This document shows positions 15,145 through 23,217 of a stretch of DNA of 28,638 nt, piece after piece (position 1 is the stretch's first letter; each line of letters starts with the position of its first letter). The position numbers and the translations under genes are program-made. Source of the stretch: Methanocorpusculum sp. (GTDB lineage: Archaea; Halobacteriota; Methanomicrobia; Methanomicrobiales; Methanocorpusculaceae); NCBI GenBank assembly GCA_017555685.1, contig JAFZFW010000081.1, positions 1-28,638 on the forward strand, in the 5' to 3' direction. A model generated the notes under the pieces. It was given only the letters and a program-made list of their open reading frames with translations. It was not told the DNA's origin and did not search any database.

Positions 15145-18100
15145 CTAGTTGATAATCATATCCCGGTAACCGCTTTTCTCACGGCGTTCTCCATACGATT
15201 CTTCACTGTACGTCTTCTTTGGCTCCGGTTTCTTTTCCGGAGCTGCCGGAAGCGGAATCTCCTCTCCGTCATCGAACTCTTCGGCTTCAAGCATTCTGGT
15301 GTAATACGACACAGCCTCTTCGAAGTTTCCAAGTCCTTCAAGTGCTTTTGCCTTCAGGCGGAGAGCAGTTCTGTTCTCCGGACGGCGGCGTAATGCTTCG
15401 GATGCAGCTTTTTCTGCCATGTCAAACCGGCTCTGGGAGAGGTAGATGAAGGCACGGCAGCAGTACAGATCTGCGTCCCGGCATCCGGCACTTTCTGCTT
15501 TCTCGAAGAAGGAAAGCGCCTCGTTCGGGTGACCGGAGAGGACATACAGATATGCGGCACCGGCTAAGATGTACGGGTTCTTCGGGTTGACGGCCGCGGC
15601 ATCTTTGAGGGCGGAAGCAATTGTCTGCGGGTTTCCGATTTTTACAGCGTTTGCAGCACGCTCGAGGTATGCCTGTTCGTTCTTCGGGAACGCGGAGATA
15701 ATGCGTGCATAGGCTGCCTCGGCTTTTGCATAGTCTCCGTTTCTGGAAAGCAGGTCTGCATAGTCTAAGAACGCTCCGGCATTGTCCGAGCCGTTCTTGA
15801 GAATTGCCGCATACTCTGCCTGTGCCGCTTCCGTCTCGCCGGCGTTTGCAAGTGCTTCTGCATACAGCAGACGAAGACCTGCATCCTCGCCGTATGCAAG
15901 AACTGCCGCACAGGTCTCTGCGGATGCGGCAAACTCACCGGCGGCAAAGAGGGCTTCTGCTTTGAAGCGGAGTGTGATACGGTCATCCGGATTTCTTTCG
16001 AGAATCATCTCATAGCCGTTTAACGCCGCCTCGGTCTCGCCTCTCATGCGGTAGACTGCAGAGGCTTTCCGGAACACCTCCATGTTTTCGGTGTTGAGCT
16101 CAAGATAGCGTCCGTAGACATCAAGCATGCTGTCATACTCGCCTTTGCGCTCAAAGACATCCGCTAAGAGCAGGAGAGCTGCCTGATTCTCCGGGTCGAT
16201 GTCGAGCAGAATCCGCAGGCTCTCTTCAGCATCGCCAAGCTTTCCAAGATTAATCTCACAGAGTGCTTTGTCAAAGAATGCGGCCGGTTTTGCTTCTGCC
16301 GCACAGACACGCTTTAAGCTCTGCAGAGCTTTCTGATACTCGCCTAAGGAGATTTCCGCATGTGCAAGAGATGCGGCTGCTGCGATACTGTCCGGCTCGA
16401 GTTCGAGCGCCTGCGTGTAGTAAGCGACCGCATCATCCATCCGGTCGATGCTCATGCAGGCATCTCCGCCGAGTTTCAGGAGAGCGTAGCCGGCATCGTT
16501 TTGCGATACTGCATACGAGACAGCATCTGCGGCATCAGCAAAGCGTCCAAGCGAGAAAGCAAGACGGGCGACCTCTCCCGAGACTCCGCGGATTTCCGGA
16601 TGCTTACTGATAACATCCATATAGATGGAGACGGCCTCATCAGCATCACCGGCATCTGCTGCCGCTTTTGCCTCCAGAAGACGCAGTCCGCAGGCACCAT
16701 CTGCATACTCAGCTGCCGCGGCAAATGCGGACTTTGCTTCTGCAAAACTTCCCTGCAGAGCGCGGGCTCTTCCCAGTCCTGCAAGTGCTGCCGGGTTTTC
16801 CGGCTGGATTTCAGCGGCCTTTGCATAGAAGCCTTCTGCATCTGCGTAGGCTCCGGCAGCATACGATGCATCGCCGGCGGCAAGGAGCGAGAAGACATCT
16901 TCTGCCGCATCGGTGAGCAGAAGGTCAGCGGCACGCTTTGCTTCCGGATAGTTTCCTTCAGCAACAGCCGCCTGCACTAAGCGGGAATAAACCAGCGTGT
17001 TTCCCGGGCAGAAGGAAAGCAGGTGCTCGAAGACCTCTGCTGCCTTCTGGTACTCTCCTGCAAGCATCAGCAGTTCAGCATGCTCGAAGAGAAGGGAATA
17101 GTCCTCCGGCATCTTTGCAGACACGCGGGCAAACGCATCTGATGCCTGGCGGTACTTACCCTGCCCGGAAAGAGCACGCAGACGAACGAGTTCCATATCA
17201 AACCGGTCCGGTGCGGCATCCAAGACAGCGCGGGCTGCTTTATCTGCCTCCGCATAGCGTCCAAGAGCGGCAAGAGATACTGCCTGCATGGAAAGAAGGC
17301 CGGTGTTTGCCGTGCCGAACTCGACCTTTGCCGGACCATTGTCCGGTGTGGAGAAGAGAATGTCTCCTTCATCGAACATCGATGACTTCACCACAGAACT
17401 GCCGCCGGTCATGCGAGAGGTCTTTTCAAAGCTCTCGACTGCTTCCTTGTATTTTCCGGAAAGGAACTCTGCCGCTCCTTTCATATACCAGATAGACGGA
17501 GCCGGAGAGCCGATGCGGATTACCGTATCGAACGCTTCTACCGCACGCTTCAGCGAGCCGTTCATAAAGGAGACTGCTCCTAAGAGATACCAGAGGTCAG
17601 CAGAGGAGTTCTGACGGGAGATGATTTTTTCAAGCTGGGCTGCTGCTTCTTTTCCGTTTCCGGAGAAGAAAAGAGCAAGAGCCCGGCGGAAGGAGACCGA
17701 GATATCATCAGCGGCCATTCCCTGCTGAACCTTTGCATAGGATGCTGCTGCTTCTTTGAACTCGCCTGCGGCTTCTTCCAGACGGGCACGGCGATACCAG
17801 GCAAGGAAATCCTCATCTCCTGCATTCTTATAGCGGAACAGCGCCCCTGCCGCGTCTCCGGCCATCTCACAGCACAGGGCGGCAGATGCCGCATACTCTG
17901 CGGAGTTTTCGTCATAGGAACGGGAGAGTTCATCATAGATTTCCCGTGCTTCGGTGTATTTTCCGGCACGGAGCAGTAAATCCGCACAGCGGATACGGTA
18001 TGCTTTACTGGTCGGAACTGAAGAGCACAGGGATGCGGCAACAGCTGCGGCCTCTGCATACTTTCCAACCCGCTCGAGCCACTCGCATTTTCTGTCGCGA

Positions 18101-18441
18101 AGGTAGATTTCACTCTCCGGAACAGAGACATGTGAGAGAGCAGATAATGCCTCCTCGCACTTTCCGCTGTCGCCTAAGAGCAGAGCAAGCTGAATCCATG
18201 CCTGTCCTGCATCCGGGTTTGCCTCGACCGCACGGGTATACGAGCGGGCTGCAGCATCATATTTTCCGGTGTATTTCTGTGATGCAGCAAGCTTTATCCA
18301 GAGGTTTGCATTATTCGGTTCAGCATCTGCCGCTTTGGCAAAGAGCTCTGCGGCATCCTCAAAGAAGCCTTTCTCATATGCCTGCTCGGCTTTGGCTATC
18401 CACTGATTCTGTTTATCTCCTTTACTGAAGAATCCCGCCAT
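15145..18441 (-). CDS. Very long tetratricopeptide repeat (TPR) protein
   Basis: 1098 residues, almost entirely TPR units from residue 10 to about 1050, for example AAELFAKAADAEPNNANLWIKL and AVAYYTQALELEPDS. No signal peptide, membrane segment or enzyme domain is seen, so it is probably a cytoplasmic scaffold. Around residues 342-380 the repeat pattern is broken by a non-TPR insert (VKSSMFDEGDILFSTPDNGP onward). The last 45 residues are a charged, Pro/Glu/Lys-rich tail (LPAAPEKKPEPKK). The start has the ribosome binding site AGGAG seven bases upstream and a TATA box further out. The stop is TAG, showing that amber is a real terminator in this genome. Partners are unknown; it is cotranscribed with rlmH. 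Confidence 0.9.
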   Translation of the reverse strand: MAGFFSKGDKQNQWIAKAEQAYEKGFFEDAAELFAKAADAEPNNANLWIKLAASQKYTGKYDAAARSYTRAVEANPDAGQAWIQLALLLGDSGKCEEALSALSHVSVPESEIYLRDRKCEWLERVGKYAEAAAVAASLCSSVPTSKAYRIRCADLLLRAGKYTEAREIYDELSRSYDENSAEYAASAALCCEMAGDAAGALFRYKNAGDEDFLAWYRRARLEEAAGEFKEAAASYAKVQQGMAADDISVSFRRALALFFSGNGKEAAAQLEKIISRQNSSADLWYLLGAVSFMNGSLKRAVEAFDTVIRIGSPAPSIWYMKGAAEFLSGKYKEAVESFEKTSRMTGGSSVVKSSMFDEGDILFSTPDNGPAKVEFGTANTGLLSMQAVSLAALGRYAEADKAARAVLDAAPDRFDMELVRLRALSGQGKYRQASDAFARVSAKMPEDYSLLFEHAELLMLAGEYQKAAEVFEHLLSFCPGNTLVYSRLVQAAVAEGNYPEAKRAADLLLTDAAEDVFSLLAAGDASYAAGAYADAEGFYAKAAEIQPENPAALAGLGRARALQGSFAEAKSAFAAAAEYADGACGLRLLEAKAAADAGDADEAVSIYMDVISKHPEIRGVSGEVARLAFSLGRFADAADAVSYAVSQNDAGYALLKLGGDACMSIDRMDDAVAYYTQALELEPDSIAAAASLAHAEISLGEYQKALQSLKRVCAAEAKPAAFFDKALCEINLGKLGDAEESLRILLDIDPENQAALLLLADVFERKGEYDSMLDVYGRYLELNTENMEVFRKASAVYRMRGETEAALNGYEMILERNPDDRITLRFKAEALFAAGEFAASAETCAAVLAYGEDAGLRLLYAEALANAGETEAAQAEYAAILKNGSDNAGAFLDYADLLSRNGDYAKAEAAYARIISAFPKNEQAYLERAANAVKIGNPQTIASALKDAAAVNPKNPYILAGAAYLYVLSGHPNEALSFFEKAESAGCRDADLYCCRAFIYLSQSRFDMAEKAASEALRRRPENRTALRLKAKALEGLGNFEEAVSYYTRMLEAEEFDDGEEIPLPAAPEKKPEPKKTYSEESYGERREKSGYRDMIIN

Positions 18442-18478
18442 ATTGGTATCTCCTGATGTGTAAGTATTTCTTCTGCAG

Positions 18479-18487
18479 GTATAAAGA
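18479..18487 (-). promoter_or_regulatory. TATA box for the TPR-rlmH operon
   Basis: Minus-strand CTTTATACC centred at 18483 predicts a start near 18457 and a leader of about 16 bases that carries CAGGAG before the ATG. Unlike most first genes here, this one has a leader with a ribosome binding site. Confidence 0.5.
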
Positions 18488-18520
18488 GTATCTTGTTATG
18501 GAGAATCCCCAAAACCACCA

Positions 18521-18530
18521 ATTAAATACC
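18521..18530 (+). promoter_or_regulatory. TATA box for nifB
   Basis: ATTAAATACC is centred about 26 bases before the ATG at 18552, predicting a leaderless message and excluding the upstream in-frame ATGs at 18456 and 18498. Confidence 0.5.
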
Positions 18531-18551
18531 TGTAAACCAAATAGGAATAGT

Positions 18552-19475
18552 ATGGACGAGAAAATACAGCAGAATCCCTCATCCCTCCCCTATGACCCGG
18601 ATACGCTTCGGCGCATTAACGAGCATCCGTGTTACAGCCAGGATGCACGGCACAAATTCGGCCGCTGCCACGTAGCAGTCGCACCGAAATGCAATATTCA
18701 GTGTAACTACTGTGTCCGCGATTTTGACTGTGTCAACGAGTCAAGACCAGGCGTTGCCAGTGAAATCCTCAAGCCGGGAGATGCACTCTCAAGAATCGAT
18801 GAAGTCGTCGACCGGATGAAACACATCAAAGTCGTCGGTATCGCAGGACCGGGAGACCCGCTTGCAAACGATGAGACGTTTGAGACACTCCGCCTTGTAC
18901 ACGAAAAGTACCCGGACACCATCCTCTGTATCAGTACCAACGGTCTTCTCCTTCCGGACAAGATTGACGAGCTGGAAAAGTACAATGTCAAAAACATCAC
19001 CGTCACCTTAAACGCCATCGACCCGGAAATCGGCGCAAAGATTTACACATTCGTCGAGTACGAAGGCACAAAATACCATGGCGTAGAAGGAGCAGAACTG
19101 CTTTTATCCCAGCAGTTAAAGGGTATTGAAGAAGCAGTAAAGCGCGGTATGCTGGTCAAAATCAACACCGTCTACATCCCGGGAATCAACGACCACCACA
19201 TCCCCGAGATTGCAAAGAAGGTCGGTGCAATCGGTGTCTTTAACTACAATATCATCCCGGTTATTCCGCAGTACAAGTTCAAAGACATTGTCCCGCCGAC
19301 TCCGGCAGACAAAGCAAAGATGCACGAACTTTGTGCACCATACGTCCGTCAGATGAGACACTGTCAGAGATGCAGAGCTGATGCAGTCGGTCTCTTAGGC
19401 AAAGACGTACAGAATGAGTTCGGATGCTGCGGCAAAGGAGACGGTTCCGGCGGCGGCTGCTCCGGCAAATTCTAA
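18552..19475 (+). CDS. nifB: Nitrogenase cofactor biosynthesis radical SAM protein NifB
   Basis: 307 residues from the ATG at 18552. NifB fuses two [4Fe-4S] clusters and inserts carbide to make NifB-co, the precursor of the nitrogenase cofactor. The start of the core, EHPCYSQDARHKFGRCHVAV, and the SAM cluster CNIQCNYC (C47, C51, C54) followed by DFDCVNESRPGV are specific to NifB. C27 and cysteines in CQRCRADAVGLLG are candidate ligands for the substrate clusters. The protein lacks the C-terminal NifX domain of many bacterial forms, as is usual in methanogens. It ends in a Cys/Gly-rich tail (FGCCGKGDGSGGGCSGKF). No nifHDKEN genes are in the window, so nitrogen fixation itself cannot be judged. 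Confidence 0.93.
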   Translation: MDEKIQQNPSSLPYDPDTLRRINEHPCYSQDARHKFGRCHVAVAPKCNIQCNYCVRDFDCVNESRPGVASEILKPGDALSRIDEVVDRMKHIKVVGIAGPGDPLANDETFETLRLVHEKYPDTILCISTNGLLLPDKIDELEKYNVKNITVTLNAIDPEIGAKIYTFVEYEGTKYHGVEGAELLLSQQLKGIEEAVKRGMLVKINTVYIPGINDHHIPEIAKKVGAIGVFNYNIIPVIPQYKFKDIVPPTPADKAKMHELCAPYVRQMRHCQRCRADAVGLLGKDVQNEFGCCGKGDGSGGGCSGKF

Positions 19476-19484
19476 ACACACAAC

Positions 19485-19491
19485 TTTTTTT
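19485..19491 (+). terminator. Oligo-T terminator of nifB
   Basis: A run of seven T begins ten bases after the nifB stop, a typical archaeal U-rich terminator. Confidence 0.55.
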
Positions 19492-19593
19492 CCACCATTT
19501 CCAACAGCAGCTGCTTTTATTCTACATATCATATGCAAAAATCTGCAGCGGTAAAAAGTAACACAAAAAGACACACCGGATACAAAAACAGAG

Positions 19594-19627
19594 TGCCGGG
19601 CGAGACCTTACGGTCATCAATACGGCA
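19594..19627 (+). other. Nested hairpin in the nifB/fdhB convergent gap
   Basis: The outer arms TGCCG (19594-19598) and CGGCA (19623-19627) enclose an inner perfect hairpin GACC-TTAC-GGTC (19604-19615). The surrounding sequence is A-rich and non-coding. It could be a small RNA or 3' UTR structure on either strand, or chance. The rest of the 202-base gap (19476-19677) holds only the two terminators. Confidence 0.3.
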
Positions 19628-19644
19628 GACTGGTGAGGTTTAAC

Positions 19645-19679
19645 GAAAAATTAGAAAAGGGAAACGGGTATTCCCGTTT
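19645..19679 (-). terminator. Intrinsic terminator of the fdhAB operon
   Basis: On the minus strand a perfect 7-base stem AAACGGG / CCCGTTT (19662-19668 and 19673-19679) with a 4-base loop overlaps the fdhB stop and is followed by CCCTTTTCTAATTTTT, a bacterial-style hairpin plus U-tract. Confidence 0.7.
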
Positions 19680-20934
19680 ACTCTTCCTGTCCGAACACGT
19701 TCTCGTAGATCATGTCGGAGCCGGTTGCATTGAGTCTTGCGCGCTCGTCTGCTTCTTCTGCGAAGGCGAGGACTGGGAGCTCCATGTCGTATCCCGGCTT
19801 GTGGCCGAACATCTTTTCAAGCTCGACCTGCTGGGCGTGCATGAAGAGGGAGTTCGGGATGTCCATTGGACAAAGTTCGGTACACTGACCACAGTTGACA
19901 CAAGAGTCTGCGATGTGTGCGAAACGGATCATCTGGAACATGAAATCCGGCGGGACGATTCCCGGGCGAACGAGGTGCGGCTTCTTGGTAGAACACTCGA
20001 CACAGTAGCAGATCGGACATGCTTCGATACAAGAGTAACACTTGATACACTTGCTGGTTGCACGCATGATCTTCTCGAGTCTCTCCTGACCCTCACCGAG
20101 CTCAGCGAACTGCTTTTCCTGTCCTTTCTTACCCATCTTGACCATGGTTGCTTCGATCTTTGCGCGGATCTCAAGACCCTTTGCTTCTGGGGCTGCGGTC
20201 TGGATAACGCCTGCATTTACTGCTGCGTCAAAGACAGCTGCACCCTTCTCGGAGCAAACTTCAACAAAGGTTGCCTTTCCTGCTTTCTCGCCGAAGACAC
20301 CCCAGTTACCACATGCGAGGTCGCACTGGCGTGGGATCTTGGTTTCACAGCGCTGGCAGTTCTTTCTGCGGCCGAGGCCTTCTTCCTCGAGCTCGTCGAT
20401 CTTGATACCCTTGGACTGGTGTGCACCATTCTCGTCGGTGTATTCGATGATGAACTGTCCCTTGTCAATTTCTTCCTTGAAGACGGAGTCCGGGTTGACA
20501 CCGTACTTCTCTGCAATCATACGGCGTGCCTGCATCGGCGGGATGGATCCACCGCAGTTCAGACCGATCATGACAACGTTGTCCATGTTGATCTGGTTAC
20601 GCTTTGCAAGCTCGTACATTGCTTTTGCATCACAGCCCTTACAGGTAACTGCGACTTTCATGTCCTTTGCACCGTTTAAGTACTTCTTGATGAGCTTCGG
20701 GAGAAGCAGAGTACCGCAGTGGAGGGAACCTGCACACTTGTCAAGTTCTGCTGGGTCGGTAATGAATGCCGGAACCGGGTCGTATACATCGACACCCTTC
20801 TTGACGGTTAAGACCATGTCAACAGTTCCGGATGCAAGCAGATTCTTGAGGATAGCGGTTACAGCTCCTCCGCATTCGCCTTTGATTCCCGCATCGGTAG
20901 TCCATGCGTAGAACATATCGCCTTTTGCTGACAT
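19678..20934 (-). CDS. fdhB: Formate dehydrogenase, F420-reducing beta subunit
   Basis: 418 residues of the coenzyme F420 hydrogenase/dehydrogenase beta family. FdhB passes electrons from FdhA to F420 through FAD and iron-sulfur clusters. The N-terminal half has the F420/FAD-binding fold (GECGGAVTAILKNLL, CAGSLHCGT, VAVTCKGCDAKA). The middle has NCQRCETKIPRQCDLACG with four or more cysteines. Two ferredoxin-type motifs lie near the C-terminus: C296-x2-C299-x2-C302-x3-C306 (CIKCYSCIEAC) and C345-x2-C348-x2-C351-x3-C355 (CVNCGQCTELCP), with extra cysteines at 309, 311 and 314. It starts two bases after fdhA with AAGGAGG just upstream, and is followed by a clear terminator. Confidence 0.96.
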   Translation of the reverse strand: MSAKGDMFYAWTTDAGIKGECGGAVTAILKNLLASGTVDMVLTVKKGVDVYDPVPAFITDPAELDKCAGSLHCGTLLLPKLIKKYLNGAKDMKVAVTCKGCDAKAMYELAKRNQINMDNVVMIGLNCGGSIPPMQARRMIAEKYGVNPDSVFKEEIDKGQFIIEYTDENGAHQSKGIKIDELEEEGLGRRKNCQRCETKIPRQCDLACGNWGVFGEKAGKATFVEVCSEKGAAVFDAAVNAGVIQTAAPEAKGLEIRAKIEATMVKMGKKGQEKQFAELGEGQERLEKIMRATSKCIKCYSCIEACPICYCVECSTKKPHLVRPGIVPPDFMFQMIRFAHIADSCVNCGQCTELCPMDIPNSLFMHAQQVELEKMFGHKPGYDMELPVLAFAEEADERARLNATGSDMIYENVFGQEE

Positions 20935-20936
20935 TT

Positions 20937-23000
20937 TTAGGCCTCCTTCTTTCTGATGTTAACAGCACAGACCTTGAACTCCGGAGTCTTGGAGACCGGG
21001 TCGTATGCAGTGTTCGTAACTAAGTTTGCACGTGCTTCGACGAAGTGGAACGGCATGAAGAAGACGCCTTCCTTAATGTCGGTCATAACGCGTGCACAGA
21101 CTTCGACTTCTCCACGGCGGGAGTAGAGGATGACTGGTTCGCCGTCTTTGACGCCGTATTTCTCTGCGTCGTTGACGTTCATCTCGAGCCATGCAGTCGG
21201 ACAGTCTTTGTCGAGCTGGTCGCATCTGCGGGTCATGGATCCGCTTGGCCAGTGCCAGATAGTTGCACCGGTGGTGAGCCAGATCGGGTATTCCTCATCG
21301 ACGACCTCAGCCGGTTCGCGGTGTTCAACTGCCTCGAGTGCTGCCTTGCCTTCCGGCATGCCTGCGAACTCGGTGACGTGGAGGATTGCAGTTCCCGGGT
21401 GATCCTCAGTCGGACATGGCCACTGGATTCCGTCTCCATCGAGTTTTGCGTAGGTGATACCTGCGTACTGCGGGGTGATTCCACGCATCTCGTTGAAGAC
21501 ATCCTCGGAGGTCTCCCATGGGAAGTACTGGCCGTAGCCCATCTTCTCTGCAATCATCTTCATGATCTGCCAGTCGAGCTTGGACTCTCCTGGTGCATCC
21601 TGTGCCTTTCTGAATCTCTGGACACGGCGCTCTGCATTGGTCTGAGTACCGTCTTCTTCAGCATAGCAGGATCCCGGAAGGACAACATCTGCGTATCTGG
21701 AGGTTTCGGTCTCGAAGATATCCTGGACAACAAGGAACTCGCAGTTCTCCATTGCCTGTTCGACCATCTTGGAGTTCGGGTCAGAGATAACCGGGTTCTC
21801 ACCCATCAGGTACATACACTTGACCTTGTCCGGGTGCTCGTAGAGAGTGTCGAGCATTTCCGGAATGTGGAGACCGAGCTTGCCCTGCGGGACAGACTCA
21901 ACGCCCCAGTAGTCTGCGACCTTCTTTGCGAGGTCCGGGTTCATGACAGAGAAGTAGCCGGCGTATACGTTCGGCAGTGCTCCCATATCACAGGATCCCT
22001 GAACGTTGTTCTGACCGCGGAGTGCGTTGACACCACATCCCGGCTTTCCAATGTTTCCAAGGAGAGTCTGGATAAATGCGATAGAACGGACGTTGTCAAC
22101 ACCAACAGTGTGCTGGGTGATACCAAGACAGTGGACGAATGCAGTCTTGTGCTGGCATTCGTGGAGCCACTGGAGTGCCTGCTTGATAGACTCCTCCGGG
22201 ATGCCACAGATTCTTGCAGTGTTCTCGATGGAGTATTTGTCCTGAGTGACACATGCTTTGAGGTCTTCGTATCCGAGAGTTCTGTTCTCGACGAAGTCGT
22301 GGTCAATCCAGTCGTTCTCGATGATGTTCTTCATGAGACAGTTGAGGAGCTGGATATCAGTTCCCGGACGGTGCTGGATGTGGAGTTCTGCCTGCTTTGC
22401 AGTCGGAGTGCGGCGTGGGTCACAGACAATGATGTGTGCTCCCTTTTCCTTTGCCTGCATGATTCTGCGTGCTGCAAGCGGGTGTGCCTCGAAGTTGTTG
22501 GAACCAATGATGAAGACAAGGTCTGCGATTGCAAGGTCGTCAAAGGAGTTGGTGGATGCACCAGAACCAAAGACTTTTGCAAGACCTGCAACAGTTGGTG
22601 CGTGGCAGAGACGTGCACAGTGATCGATGTTTGCGGTCTTTAAGACAATACGTGCGAATTTCTGCATTGCGTAGTTGTCTTCGTTACAGCAGCGTGCAGA
22701 AGAAATAACTGCAAACTCATCCGGCTGGTACTTGGCGAAGTTCTCTGCAATGACTGCAAGTGCTTCGTCCCAGGATGCCGGGACTAACTCGCCGTTCTTA
22801 CGAACGAGCGGGGTGGTCAGGCGGTCTGGAGAGTTGATGAAGCCAAATCCGAATACACCCTTCGGACAGAGCTTACCCTCGTTAACCGGACCTCTCTGGC
22901 ATGGCTGTGTGTCGATGATCTTTCCGTCTTTTACGACTAAGTTGAAAGTACATCCGGATCCACAGTATGGACAGGTTGTTGTAACAAACTTAATTTCCAT
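20937..23000 (-). CDS. fdhA: Formate dehydrogenase, molybdopterin alpha subunit (Cys form)
   Basis: 687 residues. FdhA oxidises formate to CO2 at a Mo- or W-bis-pterin centre. An N-terminal [4Fe-4S] site is formed by C10, C13, C17 and C45 (CPYCGSGC, LCPKG). The active-site segment DHCARLCHAPTVAG places C132 and H133 at the metal; some methanogens have selenocysteine here, so this is the cysteine form. Molybdopterin-binding blocks follow (VFIIGSNNFEAHPLAARRI, GIQHT-like ITQHTVGVDN, LRGQNNVQGSCDMG, VLPGSCYAEEDGT) and the C-terminal dinucleotide-binding domain (WPSGSMTRRC onward). The ATG has GAGG eight bases upstream and a TATA box about 43 bases upstream. No formate transporter gene is adjacent. 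Confidence 0.97.
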   Translation of the reverse strand: MEIKFVTTTCPYCGSGCTFNLVVKDGKIIDTQPCQRGPVNEGKLCPKGVFGFGFINSPDRLTTPLVRKNGELVPASWDEALAVIAENFAKYQPDEFAVISSARCCNEDNYAMQKFARIVLKTANIDHCARLCHAPTVAGLAKVFGSGASTNSFDDLAIADLVFIIGSNNFEAHPLAARRIMQAKEKGAHIIVCDPRRTPTAKQAELHIQHRPGTDIQLLNCLMKNIIENDWIDHDFVENRTLGYEDLKACVTQDKYSIENTARICGIPEESIKQALQWLHECQHKTAFVHCLGITQHTVGVDNVRSIAFIQTLLGNIGKPGCGVNALRGQNNVQGSCDMGALPNVYAGYFSVMNPDLAKKVADYWGVESVPQGKLGLHIPEMLDTLYEHPDKVKCMYLMGENPVISDPNSKMVEQAMENCEFLVVQDIFETETSRYADVVLPGSCYAEEDGTQTNAERRVQRFRKAQDAPGESKLDWQIMKMIAEKMGYGQYFPWETSEDVFNEMRGITPQYAGITYAKLDGDGIQWPCPTEDHPGTAILHVTEFAGMPEGKAALEAVEHREPAEVVDEEYPIWLTTGATIWHWPSGSMTRRCDQLDKDCPTAWLEMNVNDAEKYGVKDGEPVILYSRRGEVEVCARVMTDIKEGVFFMPFHFVEARANLVTNTAYDPVSKTPEFKVCAVNIRKKEA

Positions 23001-23034
23001 GGTTTAAACCTCGGATACATTATTTTTCAGTCTG

Positions 23035-23050
23035 GAGAGTATTTAACCCT
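23035..23050 (-). promoter_or_regulatory. TATA box of fdhAB
   Basis: Minus-strand AGGGTTAAATACTCTC, with the box centred near 23043, predicts a start near 23018 and a short leader that carries the GAGG ribosome binding site. Confidence 0.5.
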
Positions 23051-23055
23051 GTCTG

Positions 23056-23098
23056 ACAATTAGCCAATATTGTAAAATAACAATGGGTATTTTGCCCA
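23056..23098. promoter_or_regulatory. Cluster of small inverted repeats upstream of fdhAB
   Basis: Three short dyads lie upstream of the TATA box: ACAAT-N8-ATTGT (23056-23073), TTGT-N6-ACAA (23070-23083) and TGGG-N7-CCCA (23084-23098). This is a plausible activator or repressor binding region for formate- or molybdenum-responsive control. The remaining bases to 23217 show no gene. Confidence 0.35.
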
Positions 23099-23196
23099 CC
23101 ACTATTTGACGATGTTAACATATACCATCAGACAAATGAAAAATGACAACCATATGCGAACAACAACGCGCACAAATGGTAAACAGAAAAGACCGC

Positions 23197-23204
23197 AAAA
23201 AAAA
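23197..23204 (-). terminator. Oligo-U terminator of the secreted-protein gene
   Basis: A run of eight T on the minus strand begins 13 bases after the stop codon. Confidence 0.5.
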
Positions 23205-23217
23205 GTAATGAGGAGAC

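Noticed and set aside
19633..20679. 348-residue plus-strand open frame antisense to fdhB
   Set aside because: It is a shadow of the fdhB reading frame, beginning in the terminator region, with an unlikely Cys/Leu/Asp composition.
21045..22643. 532-residue open frame on the plus strand antisense to fdhA
   Set aside because: It lies wholly within a confidently identified gene, has a composition typical of a reverse-complement shadow, contains no recognisable domain and has no promoter or ribosome binding site of its own.
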